Source: Zunongwangia atlantica 22II14-10F7 (lineage in GTDB: Bacteria > Bacteroidota > Bacteroidia > Flavobacteriales > Flavobacteriaceae). From it: DNA of 64,000 nt. Positions 17,805 to 27,041 of the stretch are shown here, piece after piece. Location of the stretch: NCBI RefSeq assembly GCF_002094855.1, contig NZ_ARYN01000019.1, forward strand, positions 1-64,000. Reading direction: 5' to 3'. The translations under genes were made by a program, and so were the position numbers. The notes below the pieces were generated by a model, which was not told the DNA's origin, did not search any database, and worked only from the letters and a program-made list of their open reading frames with translations. The first letter of the stretch is position 1; every line of letters starts with the position of its first letter.

Positions 17805-18551
17805 ATGAAAGCCAAGAAAAATCCAAAAGCAGACCTCAATAGAGGAAGTGTGATTTTCTTCCAAATTGGTCTGATCATGATACTGTCCTCTGTGTATTTC
17901 ACTTTAGAAATGCGCACCGCTGTTAACGATAGTGTCGATAATTATACCGTTGAGGTAGATGAAGAAATGATTGTGGATATCCCTATTACACAAATGAACA
18001 CACCTCCACCGCCACCACCTCCACCACCTCCAGTAATTCCAGAAGTGATTGATATTGTAAATGATGATCTGGATATAAAAGAAGATGTAATTGTATCTAC
18101 TGAAAGTGACCAGGATGATAGAATTGAGACTGTTGCTGAAGTATCTGATATAGATGAAGGTTTTGGAGAAGGAGAGGAGATAGAACAAGTTCCCTTTGTA
18201 TTTGTAGAACAAGTGCCTATTTTTCCCGGTTGTGAAGATCTTAAAGATAATGAAGCCCGTAAAAAATGTATGACCGAGAAAATCGATCAGTTTGTTAGAA
18301 AAGAGTTTAATACAGAAGTGGGTACAGATGCCGGAGTATCTGGAATTAACCGAATTATCGTAGTGTTTAAAATCAACGAATTTGGCAAAGTAACAGATAT
18401 CCAATCTAGAGCACCAAACATCTTATTAGAAGAAGAAGCAGAGCGGGTAATAAAAATGCTGCCTCAAATGCAACCAGGTATGCAGCGTAATCGTCCCGTA
18501 AGAATTTCTTACTCCCTACCAATTGTGTTCGAGTTTAGAGAACGCGGTTAG
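17805..18551 (+). CDS. Energy transducer TonB
   Basis: This 248-residue protein has a short cytoplasmic N-terminus and one membrane helix (about residues 18-36). A proline tract, about ten prolines near residues 66-78, spans the periplasm. The C-terminal domain (about 140-248) has VPIFPGCEDL, a Cys motif common in Bacteroidota TonB, and the family pattern around GKVTDIQ and LPQMQPGMQRNRPV. It couples proton-motive force to outer-membrane receptors. One such receptor, a SusC, lies 12 kb downstream, but no direct link is shown. Confidence 0.88.
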   Translation: MKAKKNPKADLNRGSVIFFQIGLIMILSSVYFTLEMRTAVNDSVDNYTVEVDEEMIVDIPITQMNTPPPPPPPPPPVIPEVIDIVNDDLDIKEDVIVSTESDQDDRIETVAEVSDIDEGFGEGEEIEQVPFVFVEQVPIFPGCEDLKDNEARKKCMTEKIDQFVRKEFNTEVGTDAGVSGINRIIVVFKINEFGKVTDIQSRAPNILLEEEAERVIKMLPQMQPGMQRNRPVRISYSLPIVFEFRERG

Positions 18552-18619
18552 GATCTAGAAAGTAGACGGCCATCAAAATTTTGAAATATATCTATGGAAT
18601 TCACTTAAAACCAAAAAAC

Positions 18620-19399
18620 ATGAAAACTGTTCTTATCCCTTTCGACTTTTCAAAAGCTTCTTTAAATGCCCTAAAGTATGCTGTTGAATTTGCAAAACAA
18701 AAACCAATTGTGACCGTGTATTTACTCCGCATTTTACCAGAAAATGCTAATGAAGCCGAAGTAAAGGCTAAGTTGGATGAGGTAATTGCTGAATACAATA
18801 AGCCTGGATTTCCAGAAATAAAACCCATCGTAAAAAGTGGTGAAACTGCTCCTGTAATTTTAAAATTAAGGGAAGAACTAAATATAGATTTAGTGATCGT
18901 AGGAACCCGTGGCTCTAAAGTTGTAAGAGAAGATATGACTTCTAATACATCAAAATTAATTCAGCAAGCAGATCTTCCGGTATTGGTGATTCCTGAAAAT
19001 TCAAAATATTTCAGTCTAAAAACAATCATTCTTACCATGGGGAAAGAAAAGATTGCAGATAGAAATGTGTTGTTTACTTTACTTGATGTAGCAAGACGCT
19101 TTAAAGCAAAAGTTCATTTATTAACTGTAGATAAAGGATCTAAGCTAATGGGCTATTCTGAATACGACGAGATAAATGAAAGAACCATAGAATATTTTCT
19201 GGAAGATTTCTATTCTCATCATGCTTATCTTGAAAATGAAGATATAGAAGAAGGAATTAAGCAATACCTGGAAAGTCACAATATAGATATGCTTGCCATT
19301 ATGCCTAAAACGCATTTAGAAAATGGCAAGGCATCTAAAGGAAAATTAACCAATATTTTAACGCTGCATAGCGATAAGCCCTTACTGGTTTTAGATTAA
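18620..19399 (+). CDS. Universal stress protein (tandem UspA)
   Basis: This is a 259-residue protein with two Usp folds. I place the start at 18620 (MKTVLIPFDFSKASLNALKY) because this is the canonical Usp N-terminus; the open frame extends 13 codons further up. The first domain (residues 1-130) ends with GTRGSK and the nucleotide-site pattern before LPVLVIP. The second (about 135-259) is more degenerate, and ends with DKPLLVLD. The first domain may bind ATP. It follows tonB by 68 bp. Confidence 0.88.
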   Translation: MKTVLIPFDFSKASLNALKYAVEFAKQKPIVTVYLLRILPENANEAEVKAKLDEVIAEYNKPGFPEIKPIVKSGETAPVILKLREELNIDLVIVGTRGSKVVREDMTSNTSKLIQQADLPVLVIPENSKYFSLKTIILTMGKEKIADRNVLFTLLDVARRFKAKVHLLTVDKGSKLMGYSEYDEINERTIEYFLEDFYSHHAYLENEDIEEGIKQYLESHNIDMLAIMPKTHLENGKASKGKLTNILTLHSDKPLLVLD

Positions 19400-19581
19400 G
19401 AAAGTCTTTTTAACCAATTTTAATGCTTATTTATCTTTTCTTGGGTAATGCCTTGCCTAAAGGAAACTTGTCGATTACCTGGCGAAGATTTAGAAGCATA
19501 GTATAATACAACTTAAAATAACAATAAACACGTGCCAGACTTCTGGCAATACTAAATGTTTCACTTAAATTTTCAATTATC

Positions 19582-21210
19582 ATGAGTACTTCTCTAGACT
19601 ACCCAAGAACACAAGATCTTTTAAAATACGGAATAAAAGATAATAAGGTACTGTGGAACCTTAGCGGTGAAGAACTTCAAAAGCTAACGGTAGAAAAAGG
19701 AATGGGGAGAGAATCTTCTAACGGAACTCTAGCTGTAAATACTGGTAAGTTTACCGGTAGATCTCCTCAGGATCGTTTTTTAGTGCAAGACGATTACACT
19801 AAAAATGTATGGTGGGGAAAAATAAATAAACCAATCTCTCCAGAGAATTTTGATAAGCTTTACGACAGGGTTACCAATTACCTTTCAGGTAAAGAAGTTT
19901 ATGTTCACGATGGTTATGTATGTGCCTATCCTGAATATAGAATGAATGTTAGAACAATTACAGAATATCCTTGGTCTAATTTCTTTGTTAAAAATATGTT
20001 CTTAAGACTTAACGAAGAAGAACTGGAAAATTTTGAAGAAGAATGGTTGGTACTTTGCGTGCCAGGATATGTAGAAGAAGATCCTACATCTTACGGAATA
20101 CGCCAGGGTAACTTTAGTATCTTAAACTTTACCAGAAAAATTGCCTTAATAGGAGGTTCTGCCTATACAGGAGAAATGAAAAAAGGTATTTTCTCTGCCT
20201 TAAACTTAATTTTCCCACAGGATAAAAATGTGCTACCAATGCACTGCTCTGCTAACGTAGGAAAAGAAGATGATACTGCTATTTTCTTTGGTCTTTCTGG
20301 AACAGGTAAAACAACCCTTTCTGCAGATCCTGAAAGAAGATTAATTGGTGACGATGAACATGGATGGACACCAGATAATGTGATCTTTAATTTTGAAGGT
20401 GGTTGCTATGCTAAAGTTATAGGTTTAACTGAAGAAAAAGAGCCAGATATTTTTAGAGCAATTAAACCTGGAGCTTTACTAGAAAATGTAGTTTTTGATA
20501 AAGACGGAGAGATCGATTTTCTAGATAGTAGCATTACTCAAAATACAAGGGTAAGTTATCCAATAGAACATATAGAAAATATTCAGGAAAACTCTTACGG
20601 TGAAAATCCTTCGAATATCTTCTTTTTAACCTGTGATGCCTTTGGTGTGTTGCCACCGGTTTCTAAATTAACTCCTGGCCAGGCTGCATATCACTTTATC
20701 TCTGGTTATACTGCAAAAGTAGCAGGAACTGAAGCCGGAATTACAGAGCCAGTACCATCATTCTCTGCTTGTTTTGGAGAACCATTTATGCCATTACACC
20801 CAACAGTTTATGCTGAAATGTTGAGCAAAAAAATGCAGGAAGCTAATGTGAATGTATGGTTAATCAATACAGGATGGAGTGGAGGCCCTTACGGAGTTGG
20901 ATCAAGAATAAAACTAAAATACACTCGTAGTATGATTACTGAAATTTTGAATGGAAACCTTGAAAGTGTAGATTACGAGATGCACCCAATATTTGGTTTA
21001 AATATGCCTAAGTATTGTGCAGGGGTACCTTCTGAAATGTTGAATCCAATAAATACCTGGCTTCAAAAAGGTGTTTACATTCAAAAATCAATTCAGTTGG
21101 CACATTCATTCCACTTAAACTTTGAAAAATTTGCACAAAAAGCGTCGCAAGAAATTTTGGAGGGAGGCCCACTAATCGATGAGCACCACCACATTTCTTC
21201 AGATTTATAA
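19582..21210 (+). CDS. pckA: Phosphoenolpyruvate carboxykinase (ATP)
   Basis: This 542-residue enzyme converts oxaloacetate and ATP to PEP, CO2 and ADP, the entry step of gluconeogenesis. Visible motifs are TGRSPQDRF (substrate site), MHCSANVG, the kinase-1a P-loop GLSGTGKTTLS from residue 237, and the metal-site segment GDDEHGW. Length matches bacterial ATP-type PckA (about 540). It is monocistronic, with two strong hairpins downstream. Growth on amino acids, suggested by the neighbouring proline dehydrogenase and the SusCD locus, would need this enzyme. Confidence 0.97.
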   Translation: MSTSLDYPRTQDLLKYGIKDNKVLWNLSGEELQKLTVEKGMGRESSNGTLAVNTGKFTGRSPQDRFLVQDDYTKNVWWGKINKPISPENFDKLYDRVTNYLSGKEVYVHDGYVCAYPEYRMNVRTITEYPWSNFFVKNMFLRLNEEELENFEEEWLVLCVPGYVEEDPTSYGIRQGNFSILNFTRKIALIGGSAYTGEMKKGIFSALNLIFPQDKNVLPMHCSANVGKEDDTAIFFGLSGTGKTTLSADPERRLIGDDEHGWTPDNVIFNFEGGCYAKVIGLTEEKEPDIFRAIKPGALLENVVFDKDGEIDFLDSSITQNTRVSYPIEHIENIQENSYGENPSNIFFLTCDAFGVLPPVSKLTPGQAAYHFISGYTAKVAGTEAGITEPVPSFSACFGEPFMPLHPTVYAEMLSKKMQEANVNVWLINTGWSGGPYGVGSRIKLKYTRSMITEILNGNLESVDYEMHPIFGLNMPKYCAGVPSEMLNPINTWLQKGVYIQKSIQLAHSFHLNFEKFAQKASQEILEGGPLIDEHHHISSDL

Positions 21211-21238
21211 AGATTTTTTTGGGGATTTTTTGGTTTGA

Positions 21239-21279
21239 GAAGGTCGTAGTCTATAGGGAAGACTACGATCTTCTTTTTT
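21239..21279 (+). terminator. Terminator of pckA
   Basis: GAAGGTCGTAGTC (21239-21251) pairs with GACTACGATCTTC (21261-21273); one pair is G-U. A T-run follows at once. Confidence 0.9.
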
Positions 21280-21288
21280 AGAGAAGTA

Positions 21289-21314
21289 AAAAGCACCGAG
21301 TGATCGGTGCTTTT
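21289..21314. terminator. Second terminator hairpin
   Basis: AAAAGCACCGA, a GTGA loop and TCGGTGCTTTT form a perfect stem with flanking A and T tracts. It backs up the terminator just upstream and may work in both directions. Confidence 0.85.
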
Positions 21315-21751
21315 GTGCTTTCTGGCAGAGATATATTAAGGAGAATAATTGAGATTGGAAATTGTACTGACTAATGATTCGATTGTCAAACTATAAAGTG
21401 CTGCCAGATTCTCCTAAATTCTGATCCAATTTAATTTAAGATTTTAAAATCCTTATCCTGTAGTATCCTGATTGATATTGACTTAAAATGAAACATTTAG
21501 AAATAAAATTTAACCTACAACTTATCAAGGCACAATAAATAATTACTGTCGTTTTTTATCGATTTTCGATGTTTTAGAGATGCTTTTCTAAACATGATTT
21601 ATAAAGTTATTCTAACACGATCTGCCTAATTGTTAATTTATTATATCACAAAAGCTTAAAAAATGAACACTTTTAATTTATTTAGCTTATACAGAAGTTA
21701 AGGTTTATTAATCATGCTTTTTAAGCTAATGATCTGAAGTATTTTTAGATT
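21315..21751. other. Intergenic upstream of proline dehydrogenase
   Basis: The stretch is AT-rich and has no plausible gene. It must hold the proline dehydrogenase promoter, but I could not pick a clear -33/-7 pair. Confidence 0.3.
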
Positions 21752-22945
21752 ATGATAAAAGAGAAAATATTCAACGATACCGAAACAGCTTTCAGATTAA
21801 AATCTGATATGGAAATTAATAGAGCTGTGCTTCTTTTTAGTGTAATGGGAACTCCTTCTTTAATAAAACCAGGAATTGCTCTCACAAAATTTGCTCTTAA
21901 GGCTAAATTACCAATCACACCAATTATAAAGAATACCATTTTTGATCAATTTTGTGGAGGTGTAACGATAGAAGATTGTAAACCTACTATGGATCAAATG
22001 GATGAGGTGAATCTTTCTAGTATTTTAGATTATTCCGTAGAAGGGAAAAAAACAGAAGAAGAATTTGACGCTGCTTACAAAGTAAAGTTAGAACTTATAG
22101 AACTAGCTAAAGAAGAAAGTGAAGTTCCTTTTGCCATTTTTAAGCCCACGGCTTTAGGAAGATTCAAAATCTGGCATAAAGTAAGTTCTCATGTAAGTCT
22201 TAACGACAAGGAAAAAGAAGAATGGGAGCGTGTTCAGAAAAGAGTAGAGGGGCTTTGCGAAAAAGCAAAAGAGTTGAAAGTAAGATTATATGCAGATGCT
22301 GAAGAATCCTGGATGCAGGAAGCTGCAGATAATCTAATGGAAAAAATGATGGCCAAATTTAACCAAAATGAGGCTCTAATTTTTAATACTTTTCAATGTT
22401 ACCGTTGGGATCGTCTGGAATATATAAAAGAACTACACGAAAAGGCGAAGGAGGATGGATTTAAGATTGGAGCAAAGATCGTTAGGGGCGCTTATATGGA
22501 AAAGGAAAATAAGCGTGCTAAAAAAAGAGGTCAGAAATCACCAATTTGTGAATCTAAAGAAGCAACAGATGTTAACTTTAATAGCGTGATGGGGTATTGC
22601 CTGGATCATTTAGAAGACTTTTCCCTTTTTATAGGAACCCATAACGAGATTAGCAATTATTTAGCTTTGCAGATTATGGAGGATAAAGGCATTGCCAAAG
22701 ATGATGAACGAGTTTGGTTTAGTCAGCTTTATGGAATGAGTGATCAAATAAGTTATAATTTGGCTGCCAGAGGTTATAATACGGCAAAATTAGTTCCGTT
22801 TGGTCCTGTTAAAGATGTTGTTCCGTATCTATTAAGAAGAGCAGAAGAAAACTCTTCTGTAAAAGGGCAAACCAGTAGAGAGCTTAATTTGCTAACCAGA
22901 GAAAAAGAAAGACGTAAAAAATCAGAGCAACTGGCACAGGCATAA
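21752..22945 (+). CDS. Proline dehydrogenase
   Basis: This 397-residue FAD enzyme oxidises proline to pyrroline-5-carboxylate. The C-terminal half of the TIM barrel shows family motifs: LYADAEESW, FNTFQCYRWDRLEY, KIVRGAYMEKE and GTHNEISNY. These are followed by QLYGMSDQIS and the PFGPVKDVVPYLLRRAEEN substrate-binding stretch with the conserved RRxxE. It is a single-domain PRODH, not the PutA fusion, as usual in Bacteroidota. The partner P5C dehydrogenase is not in this window. Confidence 0.93.
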   Translation: MIKEKIFNDTETAFRLKSDMEINRAVLLFSVMGTPSLIKPGIALTKFALKAKLPITPIIKNTIFDQFCGGVTIEDCKPTMDQMDEVNLSSILDYSVEGKKTEEEFDAAYKVKLELIELAKEESEVPFAIFKPTALGRFKIWHKVSSHVSLNDKEKEEWERVQKRVEGLCEKAKELKVRLYADAEESWMQEAADNLMEKMMAKFNQNEALIFNTFQCYRWDRLEYIKELHEKAKEDGFKIGAKIVRGAYMEKENKRAKKRGQKSPICESKEATDVNFNSVMGYCLDHLEDFSLFIGTHNEISNYLALQIMEDKGIAKDDERVWFSQLYGMSDQISYNLAARGYNTAKLVPFGPVKDVVPYLLRRAEENSSVKGQTSRELNLLTREKERRKKSEQLAQA

Positions 22946-23031
22946 ATTTTAAATGTATTTTTCGGTGAAATCTACATTGAAATTTTTGACAAGATCGATT
23001 TTGAAAACAGGTGTCTATTTTATATAAAATG

Positions 23032-23066
23032 AGTAAGCTCCTTATCCGAAGATCAAGGAGCTTACT
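23032..23066. terminator. Bidirectional terminator
   Basis: AGTAAGCTCCTT (23032-23043) and AAGGAGCTTACT (23055-23066) form a perfect 12-bp stem with an 11-nt loop. It sits between the convergent proline dehydrogenase and the minus-strand operon ending at 23087. Confidence 0.75.
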
Positions 23067-23086
23067 GTGCACTAACTAAAACTCAC

Positions 23087-23470
23087 TTAAAATTGCCGAA
23101 GTTCATTGGCGGTGAACGACGATTGCAAATTAGCTTTCAATGTTTTGTGATGTTTAAAGAAGTTTTTCCCATCTGCAGCAGATAAGGTAATTTCAGTATA
23201 TCCTTCTTTTTCTACGATTTCAATAACTTTTACTTTCTTACCGTAAAGACTTTTATAGTTGGGGATTTGCCCTTGTTTCAATAAAAAATTTCTCTTCGGA
23301 AGTTGTATTCCCTGAAAGTTTAAATGTTCAGGTGCATTTATAATTAATTCGTCTCCAATATGTACTTCAGGAATTATTGGATCTCCTGAAGTTGCTTTAC
23401 TTTGCCAGCTAAAGGCTAAAAACATAAGGAGTATAAAGACGATTTTGTATGAATTTCGGGGTAATTTCAT
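23087..23470 (-). CDS. Small exported protein, unknown
   Basis: This 127-residue protein has a clear signal peptide (hydrophobic residues 10-22, cleavage near SKATSG). The mature part is about 100 residues, with IPEVHIGDELIINAPEHLNF and a region of alternating beta strands. I know no family for it. Its start lies 3 bp after the stop of the upstream SelA-like gene, so it is the last gene of the SusCD operon. It may be an accessory or binding protein of that pathway. Confidence 0.7.
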   Translation of the reverse strand: MKLPRNSYKIVFILLMFLAFSWQSKATSGDPIIPEVHIGDELIINAPEHLNFQGIQLPKRNFLLKQGQIPNYKSLYGKKVKVIEIVEKEGYTEITLSAADGKNFFKHHKTLKANLQSSFTANELRQF

Positions 23471-23473
23471 TTT

Positions 23474-24712
23474 TTAAATTTTAGACTGTAATTCTTTTTT
23501 AATTTGATTTGCAACTATAGAAACCTGTTCTGGTTTTAGTAAAACAACACCAACATTTATAAACTGTTTGTTATTTTTAGTGGTCTTGCTAGTTACAATA
23601 CTTGGAGTGCCAGATTTCAGTTTTTCATATAATTGATTTCCGGTAATTTTAATTTTATTGGTATCCCAGGTAACATCTAGAGTTGGGAATACATTTGCAG
23701 GGCCTTCAGGAATTATTACTTCAGTTTTTACTCCGTCAACTTTATCCAGAGTAGTACTAATGGCAGAAGTACGATCCATCCAATCCTGCCATTCTTTATC
23801 ATGGTCCTTTTCCAGATAGATTTTTAGAGCAGCATACATCCCAAAGATCTCTTCTTTATTCACCTTCATTGGGCGGCCAATTGGAGCTTCATGCGGACTA
23901 TAGTTTAATTTTGCAGCTTCAATTAGGGATTCTTTTCCAAACAGTAAACCTGCACTTTGCGGCCCTCGAATCATTTTTCCACCTGAAAAAGTGACCAGAT
24001 CAAAGCCCATTTTTTGATATTTAAAAAGGTTTTCTACTGGCGGAACATCTGCAGCAGCATCAATAAATGAAGGCACGTTATGCTCTTTACAAATGGCTAC
24101 AAATTTTTCGTGAGAAATAGTATTCTTTACTCCGTACCAGGATTCTGCAGCATTAAAAAAAAGCGCCATCACCGTATTTTTATTGAAGGCCTTACGCATT
24201 TCTTCTTCGTTATTAACTTCGATAATTTTAGCACCTGTTGTGGTAATGGCCTGATCGAATACATAACGATGATTAGTTTGCATAATCACTTCTGGACGTT
24301 CGCCGGGAAGATTAGGAATAAGTTTTCGCTTTTCTTCATCGAAACCTGTGATGGCTGCAGCAGTACCCAAAACAAGTGCGCAGGCAGCACCCGAGGTTAC
24401 CATTGCAGCTTCACAGTTTAGCATTTCAGCAATCTTAATTCCTGCTTTATCCTGTAACTGGTACATATCTGCAAAATCATGAGCGGTAGAATTGATAGCT
24501 TCCAATACTTCTGGTAGCATAAGTGATCCTGAAAGCCAGGTCATTGTTGCCGATGCATTTATAACTTTATCTACCCCTAATTCGTTAAAATAATCAATGC
24601 TTTTTTTTGCCTTTTCGCTTTTATTGATTGCACTGAATTTATAAATAGAACCCGGAATGCTTCCTGCCAGGGTAACCAATGGAATACTTTTTAAAATATC
24701 TCTTCTTTTCAT
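23474..24712 (-). CDS. Exported SelA-like PLP enzyme, copy 2
   Basis: This 412-residue PLP-dependent fold-type I protein belongs to the SelA/DgaE group (selenocysteine synthase-like lyases). The PLP lysine is K246 in FSGGKMIRGPQSAG. Other motifs are INASATMTWLSGS, LNCEAAMVTSGAACALVLG and FIDAAADVPPVENL. The N-terminus, KRRDILKS followed by a hydrophobic stretch, is a Tat-type signal, so I predict a folded periplasmic enzyme. Cytoplasmic SelA itself is longer and has no such signal. The likely chemistry is beta-elimination of ammonia from an amino acid derivative. A paralogue lies at 27041-28267. Confidence 0.85.
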   Translation of the reverse strand: MKRRDILKSIPLVTLAGSIPGSIYKFSAINKSEKAKKSIDYFNELGVDKVINASATMTWLSGSLMLPEVLEAINSTAHDFADMYQLQDKAGIKIAEMLNCEAAMVTSGAACALVLGTAAAITGFDEEKRKLIPNLPGERPEVIMQTNHRYVFDQAITTTGAKIIEVNNEEEMRKAFNKNTVMALFFNAAESWYGVKNTISHEKFVAICKEHNVPSFIDAAADVPPVENLFKYQKMGFDLVTFSGGKMIRGPQSAGLLFGKESLIEAAKLNYSPHEAPIGRPMKVNKEEIFGMYAALKIYLEKDHDKEWQDWMDRTSAISTTLDKVDGVKTEVIIPEGPANVFPTLDVTWDTNKIKITGNQLYEKLKSGTPSIVTSKTTKNNKQFINVGVVLLKPEQVSIVANQIKKELQSKI

Positions 24713-24835
24713 AATTGCAGATAATTAGTTTACTGGATAATCTATAATATATACTCTGATCCTGATCGTTATCGGGATATTCCAAAATCAATATTAGATT
24801 CTCATCAATGCCTCATCATTTTGTGCTGAGGTATT

Positions 24836-25765
24836 TTACCAGGTACGTTTGTTTAAAAATTGATTCAATTCCTCCTGCGTCATGGGAACTCGATCATCAT
24901 TATTTTTAATCCATTTAAGGAATCGATCTTTAATAGCTGGTGTCCATTCGTTATCGATTTCACCAGATTCATAAATTCCTTTAGAGAGCATTTCGTGACC
25001 AAACTCATCCCTTAAATCAATAAATTCGGCTGTTAAAACCACTTTTTCAACTAAATGTGCGGGAATAAAAATTACACCTTCTTCTTTGGCTAAAACCAAA
25101 TCACCAGGCATCACAATAGCCTGCCCAATTTTTATTGGTGTATTTAGTCCTGCAAGCATTACATTTTTTAAGTAAGTAGGATTCCAGTTTTTAACAAAGG
25201 CATTAAAACCTTCGATTTTCGACAAACCTTCTAAATCTCTTGAAGACCCATAAAATACAACTCCGTTTTTTGTTTTAGAGTAAATGGCATTACCCAGATT
25301 GTCACCTATTAAAGTTCCTTGTAAGGTCTTTCCAAAAGCATCAGCAACATAAATATCGCCTTCGGTTAACTTGGCAATAGGCCACGAGTTGGTGTTTCCT
25401 TTAAAACCTTCTTTGTGTCCCCTGATTTTAATTTGTTCTTCTACATCTGGACGACTTGGTAAGAACATAGCCGTTACCGCTCTTCCTACCACCGGGTTAT
25501 TATTTATAGTTTTCCATTCTCCTTCGAATTGTGAAGGATATCCCTCGTTATCCAAAATTTGCCAGGCAACATCTATAGAAATGTCTTTAGCCCTTTCCAT
25601 AAGATCTGAAGGGATTTTAGGACGACCATCTTCAAAACGTTCACCTTCCCATGCATTGGTAAGATATATAAGTTCTTCTTTTGCAATTTGCTGGGCATTT
25701 GCAAATTGAAAAGCTATAAAGCAAACAAAGAAAGGAATGTAATATTTAGCTTTTCTGATATTCAT
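24836..25765 (-). CDS. Exported RraA-family protein (aldolase-like)
   Basis: This 309-residue protein has a Sec signal peptide (residues 1-24, ending FANA). The RraA/HMG-aldolase fold spans about residues 60-245. The phosphate/oxoacid-binding segment GTLIGDNLGN (150-159) and R176-D177 in SSRDLEGL match the catalytic pattern of class II 2-keto-acid aldolases. GDLVLAKEEGVIFIP is the conserved closing motif. A C-terminal extension of about 60 residues is unusual for bacterial RraA. Members of this family either inhibit RNase E or cleave 4-hydroxy-2-oxo acids; export argues for the latter. It lies 10 bp from the amidohydrolase gene. Confidence 0.85.
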   Translation of the reverse strand: MNIRKAKYYIPFFVCFIAFQFANAQQIAKEELIYLTNAWEGERFEDGRPKIPSDLMERAKDISIDVAWQILDNEGYPSQFEGEWKTINNNPVVGRAVTAMFLPSRPDVEEQIKIRGHKEGFKGNTNSWPIAKLTEGDIYVADAFGKTLQGTLIGDNLGNAIYSKTKNGVVFYGSSRDLEGLSKIEGFNAFVKNWNPTYLKNVMLAGLNTPIKIGQAIVMPGDLVLAKEEGVIFIPAHLVEKVVLTAEFIDLRDEFGHEMLSKGIYESGEIDNEWTPAIKDRFLKWIKNNDDRVPMTQEELNQFLNKRTW

Positions 25766-25775
25766 AAAGCGTTCT

Positions 25776-27041
25776 TTATAGATTATTATCCCATTCTGGA
25801 CTTGCCAATCCGTTTAGATCGTAAACGATTTTACCAGCACGAAGGGTCATTTCACATTGTAGCTTTTTATCGCCCATCATTTTTTTACCGCTACTATCGA
25901 TGAATCCAAAATCACCATCTAAAACCGATAATATTGCAATATCAGCAACGCTACCTTCAGATAGGTTTCCAAGTTCTTCACGATGGATTACCTGAGCAGG
26001 TTTCCATGTAGATGCGTTAATTACCTGTTCTAAAGACATATTAAGATTTAAGAATTTAGACATTACATTAAGCATGTCTTTCATCCCTCCATTCATACTT
26101 TCAGCATGTAGATCTGTACTAATAGTATCTGGGAAAAAGTCTTCGTCTATAGCTGGTACAGCCTGGGCAAAAGCAAAACTTCCACCACCATGGCCAACAT
26201 CGAAGATGATTCCTTTTTCACGACCTTTAGTAGCATAATCGTATAATTTACCCGTTGAAGGATCTAAAATCGTCATTCTAACACTAGATAAATTAGCATA
26301 CATATGAGTGAAAATATCACCAGGACGCAGTTCTTCCATAAACAAACGTGTTAACGAAAGAGGGGGGTGGTGACCTCCAAAATCTATCATAACGGGTACG
26401 CCTGCAATTTCTCCTGCTTCCACAGCTCTTTGAATTGGCGTCCATTCAGCACCAGAATAGTGTGCAACTTTTATCCCTACAAGTTCTGGGTGTTGTTGGA
26501 TGGTTAAGCCCGTCATTTTTGCATTCATGTCCTGCAAGTCCTGTTCCCATACTCCACCACGCATACCTTCTCCAACAATATTCAGAAAAGATAAAACTCG
26601 GGTTTCAGAATGATCTATTACATTATTCTTATAGGTTTCGAAATTCTTCCAACCTGGGCTTCCTGCATCTACAACGGTGGTAACACCATTTCTAAAAGTA
26701 AATCCATCTGGCGGAAGGGCAAGAAATCCATCAGAGAGATAATGATTTTCTTTTGTTCCGTAGAAATTATGAGTATGAAGATCGATAATTCCCGGGCTTA
26801 CATAATAGCCTTTTAGGTCTACTGTTTTTTTAGCTGAATTAGCATTGATATTGCGCTTAACAGCAACGATAGTATCATTTTTAATAGCAATATCTAGTGT
26901 TTTGCTCTCAATTTTATTCTTAGGATCGATAACGGTTCCGCCTTTTAAAAGCAGGTCGTATTCCTGAGAAAAGACATGAGAGGAGCTGCACAGTAATGTT
27001 AGGAACACTACGGTGTACTTAAAAAAATATGTTTTAAACAT
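25776..27041 (-). CDS. Exported amidohydrolase (EF_0837/AHA_3915-like)
   Basis: This 421-residue amidohydrolase-superfamily TIM barrel has a Sec signal peptide (about residues 1-25, HVFSQ). Metal ligands visible are H89 and H91 in IDLHTHNF, the candidate carboxylated lysine in GIKVAHYSG, His in DFGGHHPPL and IFTHMYA, and the catalytic Asp in STDLHAES. Its pairing with a SelA-like gene is typical of the EF_0837/AHA_3915 group, whose characterised members deacylate N-acetyl-D-amino acids or related acetyl compounds. The start overlaps the stop of the upstream PLP enzyme by one base (TAATG). Confidence 0.87.
   Translation of the reverse strand: MFKTYFFKYTVVFLTLLCSSSHVFSQEYDLLLKGGTVIDPKNKIESKTLDIAIKNDTIVAVKRNINANSAKKTVDLKGYYVSPGIIDLHTHNFYGTKENHYLSDGFLALPPDGFTFRNGVTTVVDAGSPGWKNFETYKNNVIDHSETRVLSFLNIVGEGMRGGVWEQDLQDMNAKMTGLTIQQHPELVGIKVAHYSGAEWTPIQRAVEAGEIAGVPVMIDFGGHHPPLSLTRLFMEELRPGDIFTHMYANLSSVRMTILDPSTGKLYDYATKGREKGIIFDVGHGGGSFAFAQAVPAIDEDFFPDTISTDLHAESMNGGMKDMLNVMSKFLNLNMSLEQVINASTWKPAQVIHREELGNLSEGSVADIAILSVLDGDFGFIDSSGKKMMGDKKLQCEMTLRAGKIVYDLNGLASPEWDNNL

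Noticed and set aside
17904-18404. 166-codon frame opposite tonB
   Set aside because: It is antisense to a secure gene. Its WRWWRWW run is the complement of the TonB proline tract.
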